From assembly GCA_025267735.1 (NCBI GenBank), contig CM046296.1:18998464-19062463 (forward strand): a stretch of DNA of 64,000 bases, in the 5' to 3' direction. Of the stretch, positions 1-12,333 are shown piece by piece. Source of the stretch: Mactra quadrangularis (taxonomy: Eukaryota > Mollusca > Bivalvia > Venerida > Mactridae). The notes beneath the pieces were generated by a model. That model saw nothing but the letters and a program-made list of their open reading frames with translations. It did not search any database and had not been told where the DNA came from. A program made the translations under genes and the position numbers. The first letter of the stretch is position 1. Each line of letters starts with the position of its first letter.

Positions 1-2896
1 ATTATACTGATGCTCAGTTATTTATTTTAGCCATTTTAGCAAAATTATACATTGGTTGTGAAACATCGTATATGTACGTGTCCTTACATGTAGTAACATA
101 ATACTGAATCTAAATAATATCCGAGGTGATGGCAATATTATTTGCGATATCCATAATATTATATATAAAATAACTATCGTTCAATATTTCCACCAAGAGA
201 CAATAAATTTCATACTTGGAAAATATATTTAAACCATACTCTCACTTTAGTAAAACAATTTTTTATTTGATACATGTATTTACTATTGTTTCTTAAACTT
301 TACAAGCTCTAAACGTAATGTATTTTTGTAATAAAATAAAACTATTTACACTGTCTCCGGCTGACTGAAAATGGCCGGGCTTCTGTAGAATATGATTCGA
401 ACTCTCATAAAGTATAATTTTTACGCTTTTAATGTTTACACTAGTAACTGGTGTCCATAAAAGGACATAGATTTTTAATATAATATAATTATAATCATAT
501 TTTGTTAATAATCTCGTTCTGTAAATTACCTAGACAAAATAAAGAGTATGTTCTACGAGTATGTTCCGTTCTATTCTACAAAAATCCGGTTATTATTTTA
601 TCATTTATACACAAACTCGTATAGAACGGTTAAATGCAGTTGATGCTCAAAATATATTTTAAACAAATTACAATGTATGCTATAACTTTTTTTATTACCC
701 TATATTACACACAGCCTATGAAATGTCCTAGTCAAATTGCGTAAATCAAATGAATCTACCGAAGATTCTTAATAATAAAATAAAATAATATTATTTGAAT
801 AATACTAGGTAAACATATTACATATTTTATGCAGTTACAATTCTTAAATAATTAAATATTTACGCATAAAAACTATGAATATTTTTTCATAAGGTTTAAT
901 TTCTAAGTACAAATTTCTCTTTCATTTGGCCAGCAATCATTTAAATATCTATTTTATTTCAAATGCCTGACCACTAACAATAGAGACAATGTTACTCTGG
1001 CCTTTAGGGTACCATAATTTGTGTTTTTTGATTAATTTTTTGCCAGATGGCCATTATTGGTCGGAATTTTCTCGAGTCGTCTGCTGTCATGCTGGTTTGT
1101 GGCATGTCGCAAAAGTCTAGATCCAATTTCTACAGTTTCTTCTCAGAAAATACAAAATTGCTGATCAATATCACAACTGTGGTTTTTGTTTCGTTTCGGA
1201 AATAAAAACGTTGATTAAAAGATCTCTCAGCAATAATTGAGAGTGCCAAACAAAGAAAACACTTCGCTAATGAAAGGATTGAACGCTACTTGTTTCTGAG
1301 GTTTTGAAAACCGCGTCAACCACAAATGTAAAAATTGACATGTCAAAGACAAAAAAGACATCGCGTCTTTATTGTTTTAAGCTTGTGCGTCTTTTTTCTT
1401 CGAACTATCAGTATCACACGAGCGTGCATTCTTGTTATTCTTTAGCATAGTATGTCATTTTATCATAACCGTATCATATTTATTATTATTTTATTCAATC
1501 CATTAATGGATTTTTATATTGTTCTAATTAATTAAGATTGTAAGTAAATGAACAAAACTACGCTAAGCCATTTTTTACTATGACTACAATACAAGGACGT
1601 ATCAATAATTAGTATATTTAATTAGTTAATCGGTGTTTAATTTTTGATTAAAATCAGACAGACGTATAAAGATTGTGTACGTGAACTTATAGTTATACAC
1701 ATGTTTTCCTCAGAACAATGATTCGAAAGTTTACGGCATTGCTTCTGATAGTTAAGTTTTTTTATCAAAAGTAGATTTTAGATCAACAATAATTATATAC
1801 ATGTACATGTATAATAAATACAAGATTTATCCAAAAAGGGCACAATAGTGTTCTAAAATCTTATAATGATATAACCTTTTTTGCATTAAAAGACGAATTA
1901 TTGTAGTTACTAATATTTTAATTCATCATGGCCTGTGACAATAATCTCAAATATACATACATGAACAGTGTATACAATATTGATCCCATAAGCATTCAAA
2001 AACCCAACATTTACATTTTGCTCATTTTCACTCATTTTACACCGTTCGATCAATGTGTGCATGTCTCTTATGGTTTTGAAAAAAAACTATAATATTTGAA
2101 ATTAAGATTTTTAATTTGTTTCTTTACAATATTGAAGTGTCAATGGTCAACGAGATAGGTCAGCTAGCCCCTTATTACTTTTATGATTTCATTTTAAACT
2201 ATTTCTTGACATGCGTTCTCCACGCTTTTTTGTACTCAAAGATCAAACATTTGTCGCCTTTATATTTGCCAGTATGTTTATGAACAACATAAACACGTTG
2301 GTTTTCAATATGAATTTCATTCTGATCTTAGATATAAAAGGTTAACAAAGTGTATATGTCAACGAGAGGGCATCTTGACTCGCGTCGTATTTGCATTTTA
2401 ATGAAATCATTTTTATTATTATTGAAAACCGATGCACGCAGGTCGCCACTCGTAGTTGAAAAGCAACTTGATACGAGTACTGCTTGTAGATAATTGATCT
2501 TAAATAAGATATGGTCAGGTCATGTGTTACTCGAGGTCTTAGCTTTTGGACACCCAATCAGACCGCAATTACCTAAGGGTGTTTAAGGTCAGAACAGGAG
2601 AAAGTATAGGGGTAGAAGGTCATCAGAGAAATGTTGTATACAATCATACTGTCAGTGTAGATCTTTATTTTATTACTTTGATTGGCCCGTGTAGTTTCTT
2701 TACATGAAACACTAGTACGCTAATTACCAGCTTTGGTACGGATTTGATACGTAGTACTGGGTTTTAACATTTCTAGGCCTTATCAAAGCGCTGATTAAAT
2801 AAGCTGCTTGAACGAACAGTGAAGTTGTTTAAATAGTTGCCTACATAATGTATATCGTAGTGAGAATGACTACATGGAAATAACTACGTTATGCCT
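1..2896. other. AT-rich non-coding stretch, no gene seen
   Basis: Only short open frames occur and none shows domain, splice or codon structure typical of protein. No tandem array or convincing inverted-repeat element was recognised. Most likely intergenic DNA or a large intron of a gene outside the window. Confidence 0.6.
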
Positions 2897-3112
2897 CAGT
2901 CCCATAAAATCGTGGCTTGTTGCGGACCCGTACGTGCAGACAGCCGTAGGCCGTGGGAAGCCTTGCGTGCTAAGGTGACGATACGCTCATGGCACAAAAC
3001 AACACACCCATACGGAGCCTTAGCTGGAAGATTTGCAAGTTTAATTCATACTCGGCCACGATTGTGTTTACGATTTGGTGCCCTCACGGCTATTTTTATG
3101 TTTATGGGACTG
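2897..3112. mobile_element. Short inverted-repeat element (MITE-like), about 216 bp
   Basis: The segment starts with CAGTCCCATAAA and ends with TTTATGGGACTG, a perfect 12-bp terminal inverted repeat. The interior is clearly more GC-rich than the flanks, as expected of inserted DNA. A 74-codon open frame crosses it but is explained by the GC-rich interior. I could not define a target duplication, so the superfamily is unassigned. Confidence 0.55.
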
Positions 3113-3639
3113 TAGCTTAAGTAAAACTTGAGTATGTCATGCATTGAGAACAAAGTTTTTTTCAATTGGACTTGCCCAACATTATTTTACAGTTATAAGG
3201 GACAGGTACCTCACAAATATTCAATTAAACCCCAAAATCAGATAACCTGCATTCAGAAAACAGAAAATGACCAGAACCATGCGTAATGAACCTATTACCA
3301 ATGCTGGTCGTATGAAATATACGAGGATGCAAATAGACCACTAGCCAAATAAACTGTGAATAAAGTTAAAGATCGACATACTTACAGTTTATTATTGCAG
3401 CAGTACAATATTGCATCTACATTCATTATTATAATCAAATATAATGTCAAGTATTCATAGTTTTACTTACAGATAGAACCATTGCTTTGATGATGTCACA
3501 TTTTTGCTGCAAAAATACAAACGTTTATTAGAAAATTTTTAACAAAAACATTTTATTACATTTGGATAGCAACATTAAAGTACTACATGTAATTTGAAAT
3601 GCACAGGTCACGTGGTTATTTATTGTGCAGCACCAACTT

Positions 3640-4030
3640 GGTATACAGAACAGAACAGAACAGAATCTTTATTGGTTCTGTACCAATTTGGTATAAATAG
3701 GTAAAGTGGTTAAAAAGCACACAAACATACCCAGGCACATGATTCAAATCACCAAATAAACAGCCTAGGGTAAATCACATAATCTAACTAGGGGAATCTC
3801 CAAATTTAAGTGCTGAATTAGCAAAAAGGAGACTATCCATCTTTGGCAAAACACAAAATTAGAAACATTTTAGGTAATTTAAATACAGAACCTGATATGA
3901 ATTATATTGGGTCAACTTTTTTTAATTTGACCTAATTTTAGGCCTCAAATACAATCTTTCAAGGGATGAAAGGTCACACTCCGGGGTCTGCACATAATGC
4001 ATCCATATGAAGCGGACGGACCCTCATTAA
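3640..4030 (-). mobile_element. Possible 3' end of a non-LTR retroelement
   Basis: Read on the minus strand, the segment ends in AATAAAGATTCTG followed by reiterated TTCTG units (about 3650-3680). A polyadenylation-like motif followed by a simple repeat is typical of LINE or SINE 3' termini. No reverse-transcriptase frame is visible, so this would be a 5'-truncated copy. The left limit is approximate. Confidence 0.35.
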
Positions 4031-4374
4031 AATCTTACAAATCAAATCATTACTCAACAAAATCGCTTTGGATTGTACAAACTATTAGTTGCACATTAGT
4101 AATTAATACACAAGTTGAATGGCTAATGCAAAACATTAACTTTGAATGTATATATCGAGTGATCAAGTGAACGCATTTAAAGCATTTGCTTAAGCTCAAG
4201 CTCAGAAATTCTTTCATGAAAGTGAATATACCTAAGTACAGGTACTTGTTTTGTATGCACAGTTCTAGAAGAAATCGCATAGCAGTGATATTGCATGATT
4301 TGCCGAGTACTTTAAATTACACAAATCTACTATTAGTTACCAAACAGTTCTGTCCAGTTGATCAGGTCAAGTGA

Positions 4375-4383
4375 TTAATTGTT
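4375..4383. repeat. Left 9-bp target-site duplication of the foldback element
   Basis: TTAATTGTT lies directly before the element's first base and is repeated perfectly at 12334-12342, directly after its last base. Confidence 0.9.
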
Positions 4384-4389
4384 AGGTGC

Positions 4390-4463
4390 GTGAAGTTAGC
4401 TGCCAGTTGCCAGTTGCCAGTTGCCAATTCAATCGGCAACTGGCAACTGGCAGCCAACTTCAC
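4390..4463. repeat. Terminal hairpin of the left arm
   Basis: Bases 4390-4418 can pair with 4435-4463, a 29-bp stem with one mismatch and a 16-base loop. The stem consists of GCCAGTT/AACTGGC units. The arm therefore starts with a short stretch in the opposite orientation to the array that follows. Confidence 0.85.
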
Positions 4464-6605
4464 ACCTCAGCTGCCGATTCAATTTTTTTTGTTAGCAAGC
4501 ACTATGTACAGGCACTGCGACGAACGTTCCGCGCGGGTGTTTTGAATCGGCAACTGGCAACTGGCAGCCAACTTCACACTCCAGCTGCCGATTCGATTTT
4601 TTTAGATTTCGGCGCAGATACGTCACCCTATGCACATGTACTACGATGAATGTCCTGTTCGGGTGTTTTGAATCGGCAACTGGCAACTGGCAGCCAACTT
4701 CACGCCTCAGCTGCCAATTCGATTTTTTTAGATTTCGGCGCAAATACGTCGCCCTATGCACAGGTACTGCGACGAACGTTCCGCGCGGGGGTTTTGAATC
4801 GGCAATTGGCAACTGGCAACTGGCAGCCAACTTCACGCCTCAGCTGCCAATTCGATTTTTTTAGATTTCGGCGCAGATACGTCGCCCTATGCACAGGTAC
4901 TGCGACGAACGTTCCGCGCGGGTGTTTTGAATCGGCAACTGGCAACTGGCAGCCAATTTCACGCCTCAGCTGCCAATTCGATTTTTTTAGATTTGGCGCA
5001 GATACGTCGCCCTATGCACATGTACTACGATGAACGTCCTGCTAGGGTGTTTTGAATCGGCAACTGGCAACTGGCAGCCAACTTCACGCCTCAGCTGCCA
5101 ATTCGATTTTTTTAGATTTTGGCGCAGATACGTCGCCCTATGCACAGGTACTGCGACGAACGTCCTGCTAGGGTGTTTTGAATCGGCAACTGGCAACTGG
5201 CAGCCAACTTCACGCCTCAGCTGCCAATTCGATTTTTTTAGATTTCGGCGCAGATACGTCGCCATATGCACAGGTACTGCGACGAACGTTCCGCGCGGGT
5301 GTTTTGAATCGGCAACTGGCAACTGGCAGCCAACTTCACACCTCAGCTGCCAATTCGAATTTTTTAGATTTCGGCGCAGATACGTCGCCCTATGCACATG
5401 TACTACGATGAACGTCCTGCTCGGGTGTTTTGAATCGGCAACTGGCAACTGGCAGCCAACTTCACGCCTCAGCTGCCAATTCGATTTTTTTAGATTTCGG
5501 CGCAGATACGTCGCCATATGCACAGGTACTGCGACGAACGTTCCGCGAGGGTGTTTTGAATCGGCAACTGGCAACTGGCAGCCAACTTCACACCTCAGCT
5601 GCCAATTCGATTTTTTTAGATTTCGGCGCAGATACGTCGCCCTATGCACATGTACTACGATGAACGTCCTGCTCGGGTGTTTTGAATCGGCAACTGGCAA
5701 CTGGCAGCCAACTTCACGCCTCAGCTGCCAATTCGATTTTTTTAGATTTCGGCGCAGATACGTCGCCATATGCACAGGTACTGCGACGAACGTTCCGCGA
5801 GGGTGTTTTGAATCGGCAACTGGCAACTGGCAGCCAACTTCACACCTCAGCTGCCAATTCGATTTTTTTAGATTTCGGCGCAGATACGTCGCCCTATGCA
5901 CATGTACTACGATGAACGTCCTGCTCGGGTGTTTTGAATCGGCAACTGGCAACTGGCAGCCAACTTCACGCCTCAGCTGCCAATTCGATTTTTTTAGATT
6001 TCGGCGCAGATACGTCGCCATATGCACAGGTACTGCGACGAACGTTCCGTGCGGGTGTTTTGAATCGGCAACTGGCAACTGGCAGCCAACTTCACACCTC
6101 AGCTGCCAATTCGATTTTTTTAGATTTCGGCGCAGATACGTCGCCCTATGCACATGTACTACGATGAATGTCCTGTTCGGGTGTTTTGAATCGGCAACTG
6201 GCAACTGGCAGCCAACTTTACGCCTCAGCTGCCAATTCGATTTTTTTAGATTTCGGCGCAAATACGTCGCCCTATGCACAGGTACTGCGACGAACGTTCC
6301 GCGCTGGTGTTTTGAATCGGCAACTGGCAACTGGCAGCCAACTTCACGCCTCAGCTGCCAATTCGATTTTTTTAGATTTTGGCGCAGATACGTCGCCCTA
6401 TGCACATGTACTACGATGAACGTCCTGCTAGGGTGTTTTGAATCGGCAACTCGCAACTGGCAGCCAACTTCACGCATCAGCTGCCAATTCGATTTTTTTA
6501 GATTTCGGTGCAAATACGTCGCCCTATGCACAGGTACTGCGACGAACGTTCCGCGCGGGTGTTTTGAATCGGCAACTGGCAACTGGCAGCCAACTTCACG
6601 CCTCA
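4464..6605 (+). repeat. Left arm tandem array, about 17-18 monomers of 126 bp
   Basis: Each monomer contains GAATCGGCAACTGGCAACTG, then a CAGCTGCCAATTCG block, a T-rich block and a CGCAGATACGTCGCCCTATG block. The motif GAATCGGCAAC recurs every 126 bases from about 5178 to 6564. Two monomer types alternate from about 5280 to 6600: one with GACGAACGTTCCGCGCG and one with GATGAACGTCCTGCTCG, giving a 252-bp higher-order unit. The outermost monomer (around 4485-4540) is a shorter variant containing TTAGCAAGCACTATG. Since 126 is divisible by three, several frames on both strands stay open for hundreds of codons; these are not evidence of genes. Confidence 0.93.
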
Positions 6606-8614
6606 GCTCTGAACTTCATAAGTATCTGGCTCTTGCTCTTTGCCAAAGATATTATGACAATCTTGCTGCAATGCATGTCTCTGTTCAACAGATAATGGCT
6701 TCATCATCTAGACAGCTTCTCTCAGCATTAAAAGGAGTTGTAGGGTGCTTATGTCTCAAAACTTGGCTGTCAATATGATAGGCTACATTTGTACATGTTT
6801 GTATTGGTGACCAGGATATATCTGTCAAAATTCCATACATTACACTGTGATTGATTGTTTTATGACCCATTATTTTAATTGCTTGTAGATCTCTGTCCCA
6901 TATTCCATCTGGGGCAATGTCATCTTCCAGTGACATTCTTGTTCATAATTTTGTTTCTAAATTTTATTTCCTTTGTTATACTTTTTTTTATTTATATATT
7001 TATTTTTCATCTTTGTTGTACTGTTAAATTGTTTTGATACTTTATTATTGTTGTCCTAATAGCTCATGTCCCTCATGTTGAAATTTTTATTCAATGTATC
7101 TGTTGTACATTTTAACATTTGAGTGAGACAATTTAAAAAACCAAAATATACTCAACAAAAATATTAAAGGGTCATGCTAAAATTAGCTAACTGTAAATCA
7201 GCAATAGCAAAAGATAGTATTGAATTAACACTTTGGTGTTGTTTAACATGCTATTCATAGCATTGAAACAGGTTTTGGCATTGATCTCGCAGGTATATCC
7301 GCAGAAAAGCCAAATTCCTGGAATTTCCCAGAAAAGATTTTTTGTTAATGAAGGAAAGCTTCTATTTTTGCATGCACGACTGAATTTTTTACAGCAACAA
7401 CGTCCTGTGTTCATATCAATCCCTGCAATGCTGCATTTGACCACAGCCACATGGCTTATCGGTACTTCCAGAAATGCATGTTTTTTGTGCCATTGAAAAT
7501 TTTCAAATTCAAAATTTTCATCAAAATCATATAAATCTTATAGACCATTCTGAACAATTTGTGTCAAAATTTCCGACAACAAACACAATTGACATTTATG
7601 CAGAGAATCAAAAATGGTGTTCTTGACCCTTTAATTTGTTTGTTGGGTATATTTTCGTTACCTGGTCCAGAACAGGAAATTATCGAGTAAAAATCATATT
7701 AATATATGTCTTAATATATATCTGTTAAAAGTATTCCTGATCTCCCGCCGCATGAGCTGGAAATATATTGCCTGGTTTTGAAACCAGTCAAGGTCCTAGT
7801 CACAATGAACATGCAAATTTGGTTAAGTGTAATATTTCAGGATCTAGCGTCCATGATACAGTGGTATAGACCACAAAAAGTTTGTCCGTCCAATTACCCA
7901 TTATGGTCTGTGCCTAGACTATGATGTGCGTACATAATTGTTAATCTAACTTTGTTGTACTTTTTGCCTTGTGTTTTACCAGTTGCTCAGGTAGAGATCC
8001 ATTATGTTTGTTGATTAAAATGATATTAATTTAAAAACCTGTTTTGATTTATGTGTCAGTGCTGCCCTTGTACAATGAGGAATATGTGCTCCTTCGGCTA
8101 CTTACGTAAGACTTGCAGTTTAGCTTGTTTCTCTGTATTGAGAGATTATTCGAAAGTGATGAAAACCTTTCGATCCAATTATTCCAGACTCTGACCATTA
8201 GACCATGAGAATGCCTATATACTGGGTAAAGTATCAGAAATAAATCCTGTGTAATTGCCTATCCCTAAATATTTATATGAAAACCTTTATCGGAGCGCCT
8301 GCACATTAGGCGTTGTAGCATTCATCAAGAAACGATGTTTCTTAACGTTCACAAGAGCGTCTGCCAATTGGACCTAGTATTAGTACTGTATTCCAGTAAA
8401 TATGAAGCTATTTTCCAATTGTCCAACGGAGCACCAGAATACCGAGCTCCTATAAAATAAGAAAGTATTGACGCAGTATTTCAACAGTACAACGTATTGG
8501 CAGCCATTTGACAGATGCCGAATCGAAATATCTTACAGAGACGATGTTTCGTATCGTTCTGCACAAGATCTGCACATATCGCTTAGGATCAGCGCTGAAA
8601 TGTAGCAGAGATAG
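6606..8614. other. Central segment of the foldback element, with decayed monomers toward its right side
   Basis: The tandem array stops abruptly at about 6605 and the composition drops to that of AT-rich unique DNA. Short open frames occur on the minus strand at 6936-6685 and 7450-7187. The second is cysteine-rich (CSIAG..., then GRCCCKKFSRACKNR), reminiscent of zinc-binding cysteine clusters, but it has no intact domain that I recognise and frames break on either side. From about 8290 to 8614 very degenerate monomer fragments appear. An intact transposase is not visible. The minus-strand fragments may be remnants of a coding region, with low confidence. Confidence 0.55.
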
Positions 8615-11600
8615 AATCTGAAGCTAGCTGCCAGTCGCCAATTCAAAACACCCGTCCTGAATGCACAACACAGTGCCTGTGCGTGGTATCCGATCAGAAT
8701 TCTAAACAAATCGAATCGGAGTGGGGTATGAAGTAAGCTGCCAGTTGCCAGGTGCCGATTCAAAATACCTTTATGAAACACTCCTTTCAGTGCCCGTATA
8801 TAGTACGTTAGTCATAGTACCTGTATAGTGCGTTCCTCACAGTACCTGTACAAAGCGCATGGTATCCGCGCTGAAATCTAAAAAAATTGAATCGGCAGCT
8901 AAGATGTAAAGGTAGTTGAGTGCCACGTTCAGAGAGCGCAACACCCCGTAGCTTATCGTCGCCGCTTATCGTCATCGCATTACCTGAACATAGGGCGACG
9001 TATCCGCGCTGGTATCTAAAAAAATCGAATTGGCAGCTTAGGCGTGAAGTTATCTGCGAATTGCCAGTTGCCGATTCAAAACACCCTAGAAGGACGTTCA
9101 TCGTAGTACATGTGCGAAGAGCGACGTATCTGCGCTGAAATCTAAAAAAATCGAATTGGCAGCTGGAGTGTGAAGTTGGCTGCCAGTTGCCAGTTGCCGA
9201 TTCAAAACACCCGCGCGGAACGTTCGTCGCAGTGCCTGTACATAGTGCTTGCTAACAAAATAAATTGAATCGGCAGCTGGGTGTGAAGTTGGCTGCCAGT
9301 TGCCAGTTGCCGATTCAAAACACCCGCTCGGAACGTTCGTCGCATTACCAGTGCATAGGGCGACGTATCTGCGCCAAAATCTAAATAAATCGAATTGGCA
9401 GCTGAGGCGTGAAGTTGGCTGCCAGTTGCCAGTTGCCGATTCAAAACACCCTAGCAGGACGTTCATCGTAGTACCTGTGCATAAGGCGACGTATTTGCGC
9501 CGAAATCTCAAAAAATCGAATTGGCAGCTGAGGCGTGAAGTTGGCTGCCAGTTGCCAGTTGCCGATTCAAAACACCCGCGCGGAACGTTCGTCGCAGTAC
9601 CTGTGCATAGGGCGACGTATCTGCCCCGAAATCTAAAAAAATCGAATTGGCAGCTGAGGCGTGAAGTTGGCTGCCAGTTGCCAGTTGCCGATTCAAAACA
9701 CCCGCGCGGAACGTTCGTCGCAGTACCTGTGCATAGGGCGACGTATCTGCGCCGAAATCTAAAAAAATCGAATTGGCAGCTGAGGCGTGAAGTTGGCTGC
9801 CAGTTGCCAGTTGCCGATTCAAAACACCCTAGCAGGACGTTCATCGTAGTACATGTGCATAGGGCGACGTATCTGCGCCAAAATCTAAAAAAAATTGAAT
9901 TGGCAGCTGAGGCGTGAAGTTGGCTGCCAGTTGCCAGTTGCCGATTCAAAACACCCGCGCGGAACGTTCGTCGCAGTACCTGTGCATAGGGCGACGTATC
10001 TGCGCCGAAATCTAAAAAAATCGAATTGGCAGCTGAGGCGTGAAGTTGGCTGCCAGTTGCCAGTTGCCGATTCAAAACACCCTAGCAGGACGTTCATCGT
10101 AGTACATGTGCATAGGGCGACGTATCTGCGCCAAAATCTAAAAAAATCGAATTGGCAGCTGAGGCGTGAAGTTGGCTGCCAGTTGCCAGTTGCCGATTCA
10201 AAACACCCGCGCGGAACGTTCGTCGCAGTACCTGTGCATAGGGCGACGTATCTGCGCCGAAATCTAAAAAAATCGAATTGGCAGCTGAGGCGTGAAGTTG
10301 GCTGCCAGTTGCCAGTTGCCGATTCAAAACACCCTAGCAGGACGTTCATCGTAGTACATGTGCATAGGGCGACGTATCTGCGCCGAAATCTAAAAAAATC
10401 GAATTGGCAGCTGAGGCGTGAAGTTGGCTGCCAGTTGCCAGTTGCCGATTCAAAACACCCGCGCGGAATGTTCGTGGCATTACCTGTGCATATGGCGACG
10501 TATCTGCGCCGAAATCTAAATAAAACGAATTGGCAGCTGAGGCGTGAAGTTGGCTGCCAGTTGCCAGTTGACGATTCAAAACACCCTAGCAGGACGTTCA
10601 TCGTAGTACATGTGCATAGGGCGACGTATCTGCGCCAAAATCTAAAAAAATCGAATTGGCAGCTGAGGCGTGAAGCTGGCTGCCAGTTGCCAGTTGCCGA
10701 TTCAAAACACCCGAGCAGGACGTTCATCGTAGTTCATGTGCATAGGGCGACGTATCTGCGCCAAAATCTTAAAAAATCGAATTGGCAGCTGAGGCGTGAA
10801 GTTGGCTGCCAGTTGCCAGTTGCCGATTCAAAACACCCGCGCGGAACGTTCGTCGCAGTACCTGTGCATAGAGCGACGTATTTACGCCGAAATCTAAAAA
10901 AATCGAATTGGCAGCTGAGGCGTGAAGTTGGCTGCCAGTTGCCAGTTGCCGATTCAAAACACCCGCGCGGAACGTTCGTGGCATTACCTGTGCATATGGC
11001 GACGTATCTGCGCCGAAATCTAAATAAAACGAATTGGCAGCTGATGCGTGAAGTTGGCTGCCAGTTGCCAGTTGCCGATTCAAAACACCCGCGCGGAACG
11101 TTCGTCGCAGTACCTGTGCATAGGGCGACGTATTTGCGCCGAAATCTAAAAAAATCGAATTGGCAGCTGAGGCGTGAAGATGGCTGCCAGTTGCCAGTTG
11201 CCGATTCAAAACACCCGCGCGGAACGTTCGTGGCATTACCTGTGCATATAGCGACGTATCTGCGCCGAAATCTAAAAAAATCGAATTGGCAGCTGAGGCG
11301 TGAAGTTGGCTGTCAGTTGCCAGTTGCCGATTCAAAACACCCGCGCGGAACGTTCGTCGCAGTACCTGTGCATAGGGCGACGTATCTGCGCCGAAATCTA
11401 AAAAAATCGAATTGGTAGCTGAGGCGTGAAGTTGGCTGCCAATTGCCAGTTGCCGATTCAAAACACCCGAGCAGGACGTTCATCGTAGTACATGTGCATA
11501 GGGCGACGTATCTGCGCCGAAATCTAAAAAAATCGAATTGGCAGCTGAGGCGTGAAGTTGGCTGCCAGTTGCCAGTTGCCGATTCAAAACACCCGCGCGG

Positions 11601-12253
11601 AACGTTCGTCGCAGTGCCTGTACATAGTGCTTGCTAACAAAAAAAATTGAATCGGCAGCTGGGTGTGAAGTTGGCTGCCAGTTGCCAGTTGCCGATTCAA
11701 AACACCCACGCGGAACGTTCGTCGCAGTGCCTGTACATAGTGCTTGCTAACAAAAAAAAATGAATTGGCAGCTGGGTGTGAAGTTGGCTGCCAGTTGCCA
11801 GTTGCCGATTCAAAACACCCGTGTAGAACGTTCATCGCAGTTCCTGTGCATAGGGCGACGTATCTGCGCTGAAATCTAAAAAAATCGAATTGGCAGCTGG
11901 GTGTGAAGTTGGCTGCCAATTGCCAGTTGCCGATTCAAAACACCCGAGCAGGACGTTCATCGTAGTACATGTGCATAGGGCGACGTATCTGCGCCGAAAT
12001 CTAAAAAAATCGAATTGGCAGCTGAGGCGTGAAGTTGGCTGCCAGTTGCCAGTTGCCGATTCAAAACACCCGCGCGGAACGTTCGTCGCAGTGCCTGTAC
12101 ATAGTGCTTGCTAACAAAAAAAATTGAATCGGCAGCTGGGTGTGAAGTTGGCTGCCAGTTGCCAGTTGCCGATTCAAAACACCCACGCGGAATGTTCGTC
12201 GCAGTGCCTGTACGTAGTGCTTGCTGACAAAAAAAATGAATCGGCAGCTGGGT
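8615..12253 (-). repeat. Right arm tandem array, about 26-28 monomers of 126 bp, inverted relative to the left arm
   Basis: The monomers are reverse complements of the left-arm units: GCCGATTCAAAACACCC recurs every 126 bases from about 9437 to 11579. Monomers at the inner edge (8615-9000) are strongly diverged and regularity increases outward. The GTTCGTCGCAGTACC and GTTCATCGTAGTACATG types alternate over much of the arm. A shorter variant carrying AGTGCTTGCTAACAAA occurs near 9240, 11630, 11745, 12110 and 12220, so it is concentrated at the outer end. Long open frames across the array on both strands follow from the multiple-of-three period. Confidence 0.93.
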
Positions 12254-12327
12254 GTGAAGTTGGCTGCCAGTTGCCAGTTGCCGATTGAATTGGCAACTGG
12301 CAACTGGCAACTGGCAGCTAACTTCAC
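12254..12327. repeat. Terminal hairpin of the right arm
   Basis: Mirror image of the left terminal hairpin: 12254-12282 can pair with 12299-12327 around a 16-base loop. Confidence 0.85.
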
Positions 12328-12333
12328 GCACCT

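Larger units (their letters stand above)
4384..12333. mobile_element. Complete foldback-type transposable element, 7950 bp, with tandem-repeat inverted arms
   Basis: The element begins AGGTGCGTGAAG and ends CTTCACGCACCT, exact reverse complements, and a perfect 9-bp duplication flanks it. The left arm (to about 6605) and right arm (from about 8615, with decayed copies further in) carry the same roughly 126-bp monomer in opposite orientations. The outermost 70 bases of the two ends are reverse complements over essentially their whole length. Arms made of internal tandem repeats define foldback elements such as Drosophila FB, and a 9-bp duplication is known for FB and for Mutator-like elements. 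No intact transposase frame lies in the centre, so I infer a non-autonomous copy. Assignment to FB or Mutator rests on architecture and duplication length only. Confidence 0.88.

Noticed and set aside
2891..3115. 74-codon plus-strand frame as a small gene
   Set aside because: It coincides with the GC-rich interior of an inverted-repeat element and has no recognisable domain.
4987..6582. 531-codon minus-strand and 582-codon plus-strand open frames over the left arm
   Set aside because: They are overlapping frames on both strands of a 126-bp array, open only because the period is a multiple of three. The peptide repeats exactly with the DNA monomer and shows no coding constraint.
9098..11461. 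Long open frames over the right arm (up to 507 codons) on both strands
   Set aside because: Same explanation as for the left arm; the frames mirror each other because the arms are inverted copies.
4384..12333. CRISPR-like array
   Set aside because: Units are contiguous near-identical 126-bp monomers without unique spacers, in a eukaryotic intron- and SINE-rich context.
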